Assembly (NCBI RefSeq): GCF_020400605.1
Contig: NZ_JAINRD010000002.1
Span: forward strand, 124,001 to 188,000
Source of the DNA: Streptomyces aculeolatus
GTDB lineage: Bacteria; Actinomycetota; Actinomycetes; Streptomycetales; Streptomycetaceae
Length of the DNA stretch: 64,000 bases
Direction of reading: 5' to 3'
Of this stretch, positions 24,725-32,497 are shown piece after piece (position 1 is the first letter of the stretch; each line of letters starts with the position of its first letter). The position numbers were made by a program, and so were the translations under genes. The notes under the pieces are model-generated. The model was not told the origin of the DNA, searched no databases, and saw only the letters and a list, made by a program, of their open reading frames with translations.

Positions 24725-25431
24725 TTGCGCCGCATCTGCTTCAGCCCCGGCGCGTCGAACGTCGTGTACTGCCCGCCATTCGCCGCCGTGTGGTAGCCGC
24801 CCGTGGGCGTGCACATCACCGGCTTGCGACCGGCGCTGTTCTGCACGCACTCGCCACCCTCAACCCGGCCATCCCGGTCGCGGTCGGTGTTGGCGTGAGC
24901 CAGCCCGAACAGGTGCCCCAACTCGTGAATGATCACGTTGTCCCGGCGTACCCGGTTCGTCGTGCTGTTCTTCGAGAAGTAGTGCCTGGTCGTCCAGTAC
25001 TCCGAGTTGACCGCCGCGGCGCCACCCCAAGCGGAGCCGTTGACGCTCGCGGTGCACGGCCACGCGTGGCTCATGCCCTTCTTGCCGGTCGGCCGGTACT
25101 TGTAGTGGAAGGTCATCACATGCCGGGGCGCCTCGGAGCACGACGGCCGCGCGCCGGGCCGGAGCTTCGAGGAAACCGTGACCTTGACGCCGGTCACCGC
25201 GGTGATCTGCGCCGCGGCCCGCTTCAGCGCGGGGGCGAGGCGGTCCCGGGCGGTCGTGCTCGCGAAGTCGATGACGTACGGGTCGGGGCTGATGCTGTAG
25301 ATCCCGGCGGAGGTGAACGCCTTCCAGCCCTTCCCGGCGTACACCGGCCCGTCCGCGGCGTGCGCGGGGGCGGCGGCCAGGGCCGCGAGCACCGCGGCGG
25401 GGACGACGGTGGCGAGTCGGCGGATGTGCAT
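24709..25431 (-). CDS. Secreted metzincin-type zinc metalloprotease
   Basis: A 240-residue exported protease. Residues 1-26 are a signal peptide (ending Ala-His-Ala-Ala-Asp). The zinc site is H169-E-L-G-H173-L-F-G-L-A-H179, the extended HExxHxxGxxH consensus, and Met206 in Lys-Pro-Val-Met-Cys is a plausible Met-turn, so this is a metzincin-like (snapalysin/matrixin-type) catalytic domain with little else. Five Cys could form disulfides outside the cell. It sits between lysogeny and lysis genes and is divergent from a ribbon-helix-helix-like gene, with an array of palindromes between. That position suggests regulated cargo (lysogenic conversion) and not a virion part. Confidence 0.82.
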   Translation of the reverse strand: MHIRRLATVVPAAVLAALAAAPAHAADGPVYAGKGWKAFTSAGIYSISPDPYVIDFASTTARDRLAPALKRAAAQITAVTGVKVTVSSKLRPGARPSCSEAPRHVMTFHYKYRPTGKKGMSHAWPCTASVNGSAWGGAAAVNSEYWTTRHYFSKNSTTNRVRRDNVIIHELGHLFGLAHANTDRDRDGRVEGGECVQNSAGRKPVMCTPTGGYHTAANGGQYTTFDAPGLKQMRRNYDLR

Positions 25432-25453
25432 GAGGTACCCCCCCTCTTCTCGC

Positions 25454-25565
25454 GGGTGTAGCTACACCCGGGTGTAGCTACACCATAGGATGGGTGTAGC
25501 TACACCCGCAAGGTGTAGCTACACCGCGATTAGGGGAGGTCACTCGTGGCACCTGTAGCTACAGG
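25454..25565. promoter_or_regulatory. Array of five TGTAGCTACA palindromes
   Basis: Five palindromes share the 10-bp core TGTAGCTACA: 25454-25469 (GGGTGTAGCTACACCC), 25471-25484, 25492-25507, 25512-25525 and 25552-25565 (CCTGTAGCTACAGG). Centre spacings are 16, 22, 19 and 40 bases. Four lie between the divergent protease and ribbon-helix-helix genes; the fifth overlaps the first codons of the latter. This looks like a multi-site operator for a small dimeric repressor, most simply the adjacent 87-residue protein. Confidence 0.8.
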
Positions 25566-25809
25566 CAGGTACGGTGCGCTCATGCCGAACTCGCCGAAGA
25601 CCCCCGCCCGTCAGGTGCGCATCGGCGATGAGCTGTGGCTCGACTTCGACGCCCCGGCCCGGAGCATGGGCACCGAGCGCGCGGCGGTCGTCCGCGAGTT
25701 GATCGCCTGGTACCTGCGGGAGCCGGGCGCGAAGCTGCCGCCGCGACCGGACCGCGAGGTCGTCATCAAGGCGCGGCAGCAGCGCGAGGAAGCAGCCGGC
25801 GACACCTGA
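25546..25809 (+). CDS. Ribbon-helix-helix-like small DNA-binding protein
   Basis: An 87-residue protein. The segment Arg-Gln-Val-Arg-Ile-Gly-Asp-Glu-Leu-Trp followed by two helices (Phe-Asp-Ala-Pro-Ala-Arg-Ser and Arg-Ala-Ala-Val-Val-Arg-Glu-Leu-Ile-Ala-Trp-Tyr-Leu) fits the CopG/Arc fold: one beta strand, helix, turn, helix. GTG 25546 is chosen because GGGGAGG ends six bases before it; the internal ATG 25582 has no site. With that start, the fifth TGTAGCTACA palindrome lies within codons 3-7. The five palindromes at its promoter suggest that it represses itself and the divergent protease. Confidence 0.65.
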   Translation: MAPVATGRYGALMPNSPKTPARQVRIGDELWLDFDAPARSMGTERAAVVRELIAWYLREPGAKLPPRPDREVVIKARQQREEAAGDT

Positions 25810-25815
25810 GCGCGG

Positions 25816-26490
25816 TCAGCCGTACTGCCGCCGGTTCGGATCCAACGCCAACGCGAGCGGCCCCTGCCCGTTCCCCGGCCCGTCGTCCGCCGGCGCCCCG
25901 TCCCGCCGGCACACCAACGCGTCCGGGTCCCACGCCGGCGCCTGGAGGCTGTAGCCGGTCGGGCACGCCGGCCCCGGCAGCCCCTGCTCGCCGCGCGGGC
26001 CCTGCGCGCCCTGCGCCCCGGGGTCGCCCTTCTCCCCCTGCGGGCCCTGCGCACCGGTCGGCCCGGCTGCGCCGTCGGTGCCGTTGGCGCCGGCCGCTCC
26101 CGGGGCGCCGTCCTCGCCGGGCTCCCCGGGCTGACCGGCCGGCCCGTCCGGGCCCGCGCCGCCGCGCTTCCCGTCCGCGCCCGGCTCGCCCTTCTCCCCG
26201 GGCGCGCCCTTGTCGCCCTTCGAGCCCGCGGCGCCGTCCGTGCCTGCCGCCCCGGGCTCGCCGCGCTCGCCCGCCTTTCCCGGGTCGCCGGCCACCGGTG
26301 TGCCGCCAAGGCGCTCCACCTGCGCGGCGAGCGCGTCCCGGTCGCGGTTGGCATCGCGGAGGTCGCCGGCGAGGTTCTGCACCCACACCACCAGCAGCAT
26401 GAACAGCCCGATGCTCACCAGCACGGCCACGGCGAACGCGATGTCCTTGCGTCGCTGTATCTGGTCCCGGCTTACGTGCCCGCCGTTCAC
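25816..26490 (-). CDS. Membrane-anchored collagen-like protein
   Basis: A 224-residue protein with a single N-terminal membrane helix (about 15-37) and a short coiled-coil stalk (about 40-62). Over 30 Gly-X-Y triplets follow (about 67-172), many with charged Lys-Gly-Asp/Glu-Lys-Gly-Glu patterns as in trimerising phage collagens. The C-terminal domain has two Cys. It is the last gene of the late operon and overlaps the preceding gene by four bases (ATGA). Phage collagen-like proteins are usually tail fibres, but a membrane anchor beside the lysis genes suggests a cell-surface or lysis-related role. Confidence 0.75.
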   Translation of the reverse strand: MNGGHVSRDQIQRRKDIAFAVAVLVSIGLFMLLVVWVQNLAGDLRDANRDRDALAAQVERLGGTPVAGDPGKAGERGEPGAAGTDGAAGSKGDKGAPGEKGEPGADGKRGGAGPDGPAGQPGEPGEDGAPGAAGANGTDGAAGPTGAQGPQGEKGDPGAQGAQGPRGEQGLPGPACPTGYSLQAPAWDPDALVCRRDGAPADDGPGNGQGPLALALDPNRRQYG

Positions 26491-26834
26491 GCTCCCGCTC
26501 CCTGCGAGTTGAGATAGACCTGCAACAAGATCAGCAGCACGGGGGCCACCAGCGCCGTGAACGCGAGCCGCCGATCCTGGCGCCGATGGTCCGCGGTCCG
26601 ACGCCGCTCCGCCTCGGCTTCCTCCCGCTCTTTCTCCCGCGCCTCTTCCAGCGCGCGGAGCCGCTCAGCGAGCTGTCGCTCCCGCTCCTGGCCTGCCTGC
26701 TGTTCGAGCTGGTACCGCTCCATGCTGACCTTGGAGTCGAGGCGCCCGGCGAGGTCGCGGAAGTCCTCCTTGAGGTCCAGGTGGACGTGCTCAAGGCGGC
26801 GTACGACCTCGCCGAGGGTCGGCTCATCGGCCAC
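26487..26834 (-). CDS. Coiled-coil protein with C-terminal membrane helix (lysis cassette)
   Basis: A 115-residue protein. Residues about 8-85 form a long charged coiled coil (Glu/Arg/Gln heptads), and 90-110 is one membrane helix with a short exterior tail. This plan resembles XhlA-type proteins that accompany holins. It follows the holin-like gene by 14 bases and is coupled to the collagen-like gene by an ATGA overlap. A role in lysis control or membrane anchoring is inferred from context. Confidence 0.65.
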   Translation of the reverse strand: MADEPTLGEVVRRLEHVHLDLKEDFRDLAGRLDSKVSMERYQLEQQAGQERERQLAERLRALEEAREKEREEAEAERRRTADHRRQDRRLAFTALVAPVLLILLQVYLNSQGAGA

Positions 26835-26848
26835 TCATCGCTCCCTGG

Positions 26849-27154
26849 TCAGAGCTTCTCGCTCGGCGGCACCGACTCGACGCGGCGTCCGGCCGCGGCG
26901 GGCGCGGTCTCCGGCGGCCGGGCCCAGCCCAGCAGCACCCCGGCGAGGGTCATCAACACGGCGTTGTCGACCTTCTCGGCGTAACCCTCCACGAGCCGGA
27001 ATGCCGTGTAGTAGGCCGCGGTCAGGACCGCGGTGAGGACCGCGCCGGCGGTGCCGGAGTCGACGTCGAGGCCGAGGGCGCCGGAGACGGTGAGCACCAT
27101 GCCCACGGCTGCCGGTATCGCGGTGCGCATGAAGTTGGCGAAGATCACGTACAT
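26849..27154 (-). CDS. Holin-like membrane protein
   Basis: A 101-residue protein with two or three hydrophobic segments (about 10-27, 33-55, 63-80) and a polar C-terminal tail. It starts two bases after the endolysin stop. Size, membrane topology and position just downstream of the endolysin fit a phage holin that forms the membrane lesion for lysin release. The frame is open upstream into the endolysin gene, but ATG 27154 is the natural start. Confidence 0.72.
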   Translation of the reverse strand: MYVIFANFMRTAIPAAVGMVLTVSGALGLDVDSGTAGAVLTAVLTAAYYTAFRLVEGYAEKVDNAVLMTLAGVLLGWARPPETAPAAAGRRVESVPPSEKL

Positions 27155-27156
27155 GG

Positions 27157-28032
27157 TCAGTTCTCCTCTACGGACAGGCGCACGGTGACGCCTTCGATCG
27201 CTTCGCGGATCTCCCGCTTCAGCGCCTCCAAGTCGGCGCCCGGGCCGGCGGCCACGGCGTCGACGAGCTTGTCGATCGTGGCGCGCTGCGCCTTCACCTC
27301 GGCCTCGGTGCGGTACACGATCCGCCACATGCTGGCGACGGCGTTCTTGAGCTGGTTGTCCTTGTTGTCCGACTCCCACGGCACCGGGTAGGCGTCGAGG
27401 TCTGCCACAGCCTTCGCGATCTTCTTCGCGTCGGCGTCGGTGATCGGCACGTCGTCCTCCTTGGGGGGTGTGCTGGTGCCGCCGGCCCATGCGCGCATCG
27501 CTGCCCGGGAGGCGAACTGCGCGACGTTGATGTCCAGCGGGCTGCTGGTGTACTGGTGGATGAGCCACTTCGCGCGGATGCTCGGGTCACCCGGGCGGCC
27601 GTTGTACTGCGCGATCCACAGGCCGTCGCCGTCGTACGACGAGGTGTCGCGGTTCACCCAGAAGTCGACGTTGCAGTACAAGATCACGCGGTGGTCGGGG
27701 CGGAGCCGCTTCACCTCCCGCATGAAGGCGTCCTTCTCCGCGCTCGTCGCCGCGGGCCCGGAGCTGGTGTGCTCCCAGTCGCACGCGAGGATGTCGCCCG
27801 GCCGGGACGCGCACTTCTCCACGAAGTACGCCGCCTGCGCCTTGATGTTCCCCGGCCACAGGAAGTGATAGAACCCGAGCACGAGCCCCGCCGCCCGGGC
27901 CCGCGCCACCTGCGCGGCCTGCTTCGGGTTGATGTACGTGCGGCCCTCGGTCGCCTTCACGATCACGAAGTCGTAGCCGCTGGTCGTGTACGTCTCGCTC
28001 TGGTACGCGGAGACGTCAATGCCCTTGATCAC
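27157..28032 (-). CDS. GH25 endolysin (lysozyme/muramidase)
   Basis: A 291-residue cell-wall hydrolase. The GH25 fold is clear: Gly-Ile-Asp-Val-Ser with D6, Val-Ile-Val-Lys-Ala-Thr-Glu-Gly, and the catalytic D85-x-E87 in Cys-Asp-Trp-Glu, ending near residue 190 with Gln-Tyr-Thr-Ser and Asp-Ile-Asn-Val. The C-terminal 90 residues are helical and charged and probably serve binding or oligomerisation. It has no signal peptide, so it depends on the holin. Its start overlaps the preceding gene by four bases. Confidence 0.9.
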   Translation of the reverse strand: MIKGIDVSAYQSETYTTSGYDFVIVKATEGRTYINPKQAAQVARARAAGLVLGFYHFLWPGNIKAQAAYFVEKCASRPGDILACDWEHTSSGPAATSAEKDAFMREVKRLRPDHRVILYCNVDFWVNRDTSSYDGDGLWIAQYNGRPGDPSIRAKWLIHQYTSSPLDINVAQFASRAAMRAWAGGTSTPPKEDDVPITDADAKKIAKAVADLDAYPVPWESDNKDNQLKNAVASMWRIVYRTEAEVKAQRATIDKLVDAVAAGPGADLEALKREIREAIEGVTVRLSVEEN

Positions 28033-28274
28033 GACGGGGTCACCACCTGGCGGTGCGTGTACCGCTTCTCGGGGGAGTCCGTGAGATAGAAGTCAGGATG
28101 CGAATCGATCATGTCCAGCAGCTTCTGGAAGATCGCATCGGCGTCCTCGGGCAACGTCTCGTCGGGCTGCACTTCGATGTAAAACCCCATCGGGTACTGC
28201 GCCGTGATCCCGTCGGGCCGGAACGACACCCGGTAGACGGGGTACAGCGGACCCTGGGGTGCTCCGTACGCCAT
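28029..28274 (-). CDS. Small hypothetical phage protein (81 aa)
   Basis: An 81-residue protein between the tail genes and the endolysin, coupled to the latter by an ATGA overlap. It is acidic and mixed alpha/beta (Tyr-Arg-Val-Ser-Phe-Arg-Pro-Asp-Gly-Ile, then Phe-Gln-Lys-Leu-Leu-Asp-Met-Ile). It is probably a small virion or lysis accessory protein. No family recognised. Confidence 0.6.
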   Translation of the reverse strand: MAYGAPQGPLYPVYRVSFRPDGITAQYPMGFYIEVQPDETLPEDADAIFQKLLDMIDSHPDFYLTDSPEKRYTHRQVVTPS

Positions 28275-28285
28275 ATGCGGACTCC

Positions 28286-28810
28286 TTAAGCGATCTCGTA
28301 CGAGCCGTAGAGGTTGAGGCGGTCGTTGATGGCCCACGCCTCGCCGCCGGGCCGCAGGGTCGTCGTGCTGCCGCCGGTGGCGGTGGGGTTGGTGGCGCTG
28401 TCGACGACGGCGCTGGACGCGTTGGGGACGATGAACTCGACGGTGCCGGCCGCGTTGATGTAGGCGCGTGACGTCCACCGGGACGCCGTTCCGCTGTCGT
28501 CGGCGTTGTAGATCCACGCCTCCACCGGCTGGAACGTGCTGCCGTCGCCGGTGTAGGGCGCCGTGGGGAGGCTGAACTTCCAGTTGGCGGTGGACACGGA
28601 CTGCGTGGTCGTGGTGCCCCACTCCAGGCGCAGCGCGAACTTACACAGGCCGCCGATGATGACGTAGCGGCCCACGAGGGTCCCGTTGCCGAGGGTGGTG
28701 GTGCCCGTGTCCGCCGACCACGCGACGGGGTAGGTCTGCCACTCGCCGACCATGGAGCGCAGCAGCGAGTTGGTGAGGCGGCGGCCGGGCGGCGGCACAA
28801 CGTACGGCAC
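28286..28810 (-). CDS. Hypothetical minor tail/virion protein
   Basis: A 174-residue beta-rich protein with many Thr/Gly/Ser and Asn, typical of phage tail-tip or receptor-binding domains (Thr-Gly-Asp-Gly-Ser-Thr-Phe, Gly-Gly-Ser-Thr-Thr-Thr-Leu-Arg-Pro-Gly-Gly). It follows the large tail protein by 12 bases. It is likely part of the tail-tip complex; the exact role is not readable. Confidence 0.6.
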   Translation of the reverse strand: MPYVVPPPGRRLTNSLLRSMVGEWQTYPVAWSADTGTTTLGNGTLVGRYVIIGGLCKFALRLEWGTTTTQSVSTANWKFSLPTAPYTGDGSTFQPVEAWIYNADDSGTASRWTSRAYINAAGTVEFIVPNASSAVVDSATNPTATGGSTTTLRPGGEAWAINDRLNLYGSYEIA

Positions 28811-28822
28811 AGCGGACCTCTT

Positions 28823-31800
28823 TCAGAGAGCGATGGTCGACGGGTAGGCCAACGCAATGTCTGCGCCGGCGGACTGGGCTTTCTCGATGCCGTTCACGGC
28901 GCGCGTCACGGTGAACCGCTGCGGGTTCAGCACCTCGAACGAATCGAACGAGAGCACCGGTGAGACGTTGGTGTTGCCGGAGAACGCCGACGCGGTCACC
29001 CCCACGTCGCCGCTGGTCAACGCCCCGGACGGGATGGTCTCCGAGACGTGCCACGTGATCGGGTCAGGGGTGCCGTCCTTCCACACCCGCGCGGAGATCG
29101 TCTGTCCCTCGATCCGCGCGCGGACCCAGAGCACATCGTTCGCCGCGTACGTCAGGCCGGTGGAGACGGTGCTCCCCACCACCGTGGTGACGTTGACGAT
29201 CTCGATCTGCACCGCGCCCGTCGTGAGCAGCCGCAGCCGGGCCCGGTAGAACGCGCTGCCGGACTGGTACCGGAACAGGACTGCCGGGAGGAACGAGTTG
29301 CCGGTGGCAAGCGCGCTCGGCGAGATCGACACCTGCACCTCGCAGTCCGTCATGCTCAGCAGCCGCTGCCAGCGGGTGTTGGCGACGTTCGCGGCGAGGG
29401 TGATCGTGCCGCGCGTGCCGTTCACCGCCCGGTCGGACGCGGCCTCGCCGGTCGACGTCCACGCCTGCCCCGAGGTGGCGGTGCCCCACCCGTTCGACAC
29501 CGAGCGGGTGAACGAGTCGGAGGCGTACGAGGTGATGCCCGTGCAGGTGACGATCTCGCCGCCGACGCGCAGGTCCATCGGGAAGTCGTCGCCGTGGCCG
29601 CTGGTGGTGAGGACGCGCAACTCCTCGCCGGGCGCGGTGACCGCCGCGGCGTCGGGGGTGAACTCGACGTTCGTGAACCCGAACGCCGACGGTAGCGCCG
29701 TGACCTCGAAGACGGTGGGCTCCCGCAGATCGCCCGCCGCGGTGAACAGGCGCACCTCGTCGCCCACGGTGATGTCCGCGGCGTCCGCGTCCGCGCACAC
29801 GAGGTAGTCCGCGGTCGCCGAGTAGCCGACCGCGGTCGCGGTCTCCCCGGTGTACGCCAGGCTGCCGACCGTCCACGGGTCGCTGTCGGTGGTGAGCACC
29901 TCCAGCTCCGTCGCCGACGAGGTGGCCGCGGCGTACAGCTCCGAGCCGTCCGTGTCGACGTGCCCGAGGAGCACGTCCTCCACGACACCGACCGTGTACG
30001 GGGACGCCGGGACGCACACGAGGTCGATCTCCCACGCGAACTGCGCCAGGCGCTCCGTGTAGCCGACGACGATCAGATCGATCGGCTCGGGCGCCAGGTA
30101 CGGCGAGCGGTCCCACGGCACGTTGACGATCTGCACGCGGTCGCCGACGTCGACCTCAGCCGCCGCGGTGATCGTGGACGGCGCAGACTGGAGCTTGAGC
30201 TTGACCAGCGGGAACCGGTCCTCGTCCACGACCCCCTTGTGGACTCGCCACGCGGCGTGGGGGTAGCACTGCGCGTCCGTGGCCAGGTTGAGGCTCAGGC
30301 TGTCCGCGTACCGGCCGACGCCCTCGGGGTCGGCGGACGGCAGTTGCACGTTCCGCGGCCCGGTCTCCTGCACGTACCGCCCGGAGCTGCCGCTCTCGCG
30401 CTGCACGGTGAGGTCGTTCAGCGTCGTCTGGTCGTCGCCGATCGGCTGGAGTGGCGACACGAGCCCGGAGCCGCCGGTGTAGTCGATCGTCAGCGTCGGC
30501 GCCTGGTTGTACAGGGTGGCCCGGTCCCGGTAGTTGAGCCGCGCCAGGGCGCCGTCCCGCGGTTCGAACAGCACCCCGTCGTCCACGTTGGCCGCGCTGC
30601 GGATCACGTCGAGGATCGGCGCCGGGAGCATCGGCCCGACCGCCTCCGACGCGCTGTTCTGGTCGCCGTCGTAGAAGCCTGTCAGCAGCGTCGCGTCCTC
30701 CGCCGAGCCGACCCGGCTCATCCGGGCGAGCGCCGTCTCCCCGGCCCACGCCTCGTCGGCGTTGTCGTACGTGTCCATCCCCGGGTCGTTCGTCGCGACG
30801 CCACCGGTGTCCCACGCGGACAGGTGCCCGGCGGCCATGCCGTCGAGCCCGGACCACGTGGTCTGCACGCCGGTGATGGCGCCGGCCGCGCCGCTGTAGC
30901 TGGTCCACGTGAACCAGTTCGAGGAGTCGTCGACCGCGCGCCAGCCGATGCAGACGTTCGTCGTGCCGCCGGAGACGTAGCTGAAGAGCTGCAACCGGCG
31001 CCAGACGCCGCCCGCGAACGCGTCGAGGGCGTCGGCGTTCGTCAACGACCCCGTGGCGACCACGGTGTCGGCGTTGTCGCGCGCCTCCGCGGTGACCGCG
31101 GTGTTGTCGATCCGCACACGCACGTACGACACCGCCGAGCCGGCACCGGACAGGTTCGCTCGCAGGAACGTCGTCGTCACGGCAGGCAGGCTGTCGAGCC
31201 GGTAGACGAACTCGGCGTGCCAGCCGCCGGCGGTCGCGCCGGTCACGGTGCCCTTGAGGGTCGCGGTGTCGGCGGCCGTGGGGAGCGGCAGGGCGGCGGG
31301 CAGGGTGTCGTCCGAGCCGAACGTCAGCCCGGTCACCGCGAGCGGGGCGCCGCCCTCCAGCCCGGACGCCGCCTGCGTGGCGCCGGCTTCGTCCTCCATG
31401 GGCCAGTACGCGAGCGGCTCGGCGTCGGTGATGGCGCGGGTGAGGGCGGAGCGTATGGGCGGGTCTCCGGGCTGCTGGTAGCGCCGTAGGACACCGGACG
31501 CGGTGATGTTGACGGTGGAGTCCTTGCCGCCCTCGGTCCACTCGGCCGGCCACTCGGAGACCTCGCCGATGAAACGCTGCCTGCGGTTGCTGATCGTGGC
31601 GTCACCGGCGAGGGTCCACGTCAGCCCCGTGGAGTCCGCGAAGCTCGTCGCGCCCGGCGTCTGCGCGGTGAAATCCGGCGTCGCGACCACCGTGCCGTTG
31701 ATGCCGTTGCGGACCTCCGCGGCGAGGATCTGCCCCTGCGGCGCCGCGAACGCCACGAGCGTCTGAATCTGCCCCACGTCCAGCGGCGCCGTGGACGCGA

Positions 31801-32497
31801 ACACACTCGTGGTGAACGCGCCGTTCTGCGGCTCGCCCACAGGCGTCCACGGCCCGTCGATCGTCGGCGCCCACCAGAACCGTACTTCGCAGCCGCCGGC
31901 GCCGTCGTTCACGTCCAGCGTGGCGCGCACCGCGAGCCGCTTCGACGGGGGTATCGGCAGCACCGCCGATGATGTCGCAGAGAAGAAGTCCGCACCGGTC
32001 GAGGACCACGCGAAGGCAAGTCCGCTGTTCACCAGCAGCAGCCGCCAACTGCGCTGGTTGGTTGCGGTGTCGTACTTGCCGATGAGGCACTGCGTGCCGG
32101 ACGCGAACGGAGAGTCGAGGCGGAACTCGATCCTGACGTCGATGTCGCCGGTGATGTCCAGTGCGGCGGTGTCGGGGGTGGAGGCGCGGTCGCCGGAGAA
32201 GTCGGCGATCGACAGGTAGCTCTCGCCCTCGTTCGCGTACACGCGCAGCGGCGTGTTCAGGCCCAACTGCCCGTAGTAGGGGCTGAGCGGGCTGCGGCGG
32301 CTGTACTTCCCGCTGCGGTTGTCCAGCGTCATCGTGCACGTGCCCGGCTCGACATCGCCGGACTCCGAGCCCCGGCCGCGCTTGATCTCGATTGCCGTGG
32401 TGCCGTCGAGGCCGCGCGGGTCGCCGCCGAGGTCGGTCCACACGCCGCCGAGCTGCATCTCCACGTGCAGGTCGAGTTGGCTCTCGGGGAACGTCAC
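28823..32497 (-). CDS. Large minor tail protein (tail hub/tip, LamG-like domains)
   Basis: A 1,224-residue virion protein immediately downstream of the tape measure (ATGA overlap), the usual place for distal-tail and hub proteins. The N-terminal 90 residues look like a tail-tip core. Two concanavalin/LamG-like modules are suggested by the Ile-Asp-Val-Arg-Ile-Glu-Phe-Arg pattern near 120 and Leu-Ala-Tyr-Trp-Pro-Met-Glu-Asp-Glu near 365. Further beta-rich repeats occupy 850-1,220. It probably combines baseplate hub and carbohydrate-binding functions. The internal domain limits are approximate. Confidence 0.75.
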   Translation of the reverse strand: MTFPESQLDLHVEMQLGGVWTDLGGDPRGLDGTTAIEIKRGRGSESGDVEPGTCTMTLDNRSGKYSRRSPLSPYYGQLGLNTPLRVYANEGESYLSIADFSGDRASTPDTAALDITGDIDVRIEFRLDSPFASGTQCLIGKYDTATNQRSWRLLLVNSGLAFAWSSTGADFFSATSSAVLPIPPSKRLAVRATLDVNDGAGGCEVRFWWAPTIDGPWTPVGEPQNGAFTTSVFASTAPLDVGQIQTLVAFAAPQGQILAAEVRNGINGTVVATPDFTAQTPGATSFADSTGLTWTLAGDATISNRRQRFIGEVSEWPAEWTEGGKDSTVNITASGVLRRYQQPGDPPIRSALTRAITDAEPLAYWPMEDEAGATQAASGLEGGAPLAVTGLTFGSDDTLPAALPLPTAADTATLKGTVTGATAGGWHAEFVYRLDSLPAVTTTFLRANLSGAGSAVSYVRVRIDNTAVTAEARDNADTVVATGSLTNADALDAFAGGVWRRLQLFSYVSGGTTNVCIGWRAVDDSSNWFTWTSYSGAAGAITGVQTTWSGLDGMAAGHLSAWDTGGVATNDPGMDTYDNADEAWAGETALARMSRVGSAEDATLLTGFYDGDQNSASEAVGPMLPAPILDVIRSAANVDDGVLFEPRDGALARLNYRDRATLYNQAPTLTIDYTGGSGLVSPLQPIGDDQTTLNDLTVQRESGSSGRYVQETGPRNVQLPSADPEGVGRYADSLSLNLATDAQCYPHAAWRVHKGVVDEDRFPLVKLKLQSAPSTITAAAEVDVGDRVQIVNVPWDRSPYLAPEPIDLIVVGYTERLAQFAWEIDLVCVPASPYTVGVVEDVLLGHVDTDGSELYAAATSSATELEVLTTDSDPWTVGSLAYTGETATAVGYSATADYLVCADADAADITVGDEVRLFTAAGDLREPTVFEVTALPSAFGFTNVEFTPDAAAVTAPGEELRVLTTSGHGDDFPMDLRVGGEIVTCTGITSYASDSFTRSVSNGWGTATSGQAWTSTGEAASDRAVNGTRGTITLAANVANTRWQRLLSMTDCEVQVSISPSALATGNSFLPAVLFRYQSGSAFYRARLRLLTTGAVQIEIVNVTTVVGSTVSTGLTYAANDVLWVRARIEGQTISARVWKDGTPDPITWHVSETIPSGALTSGDVGVTASAFSGNTNVSPVLSFDSFEVLNPQRFTVTRAVNGIEKAQSAGADIALAYPSTIAL

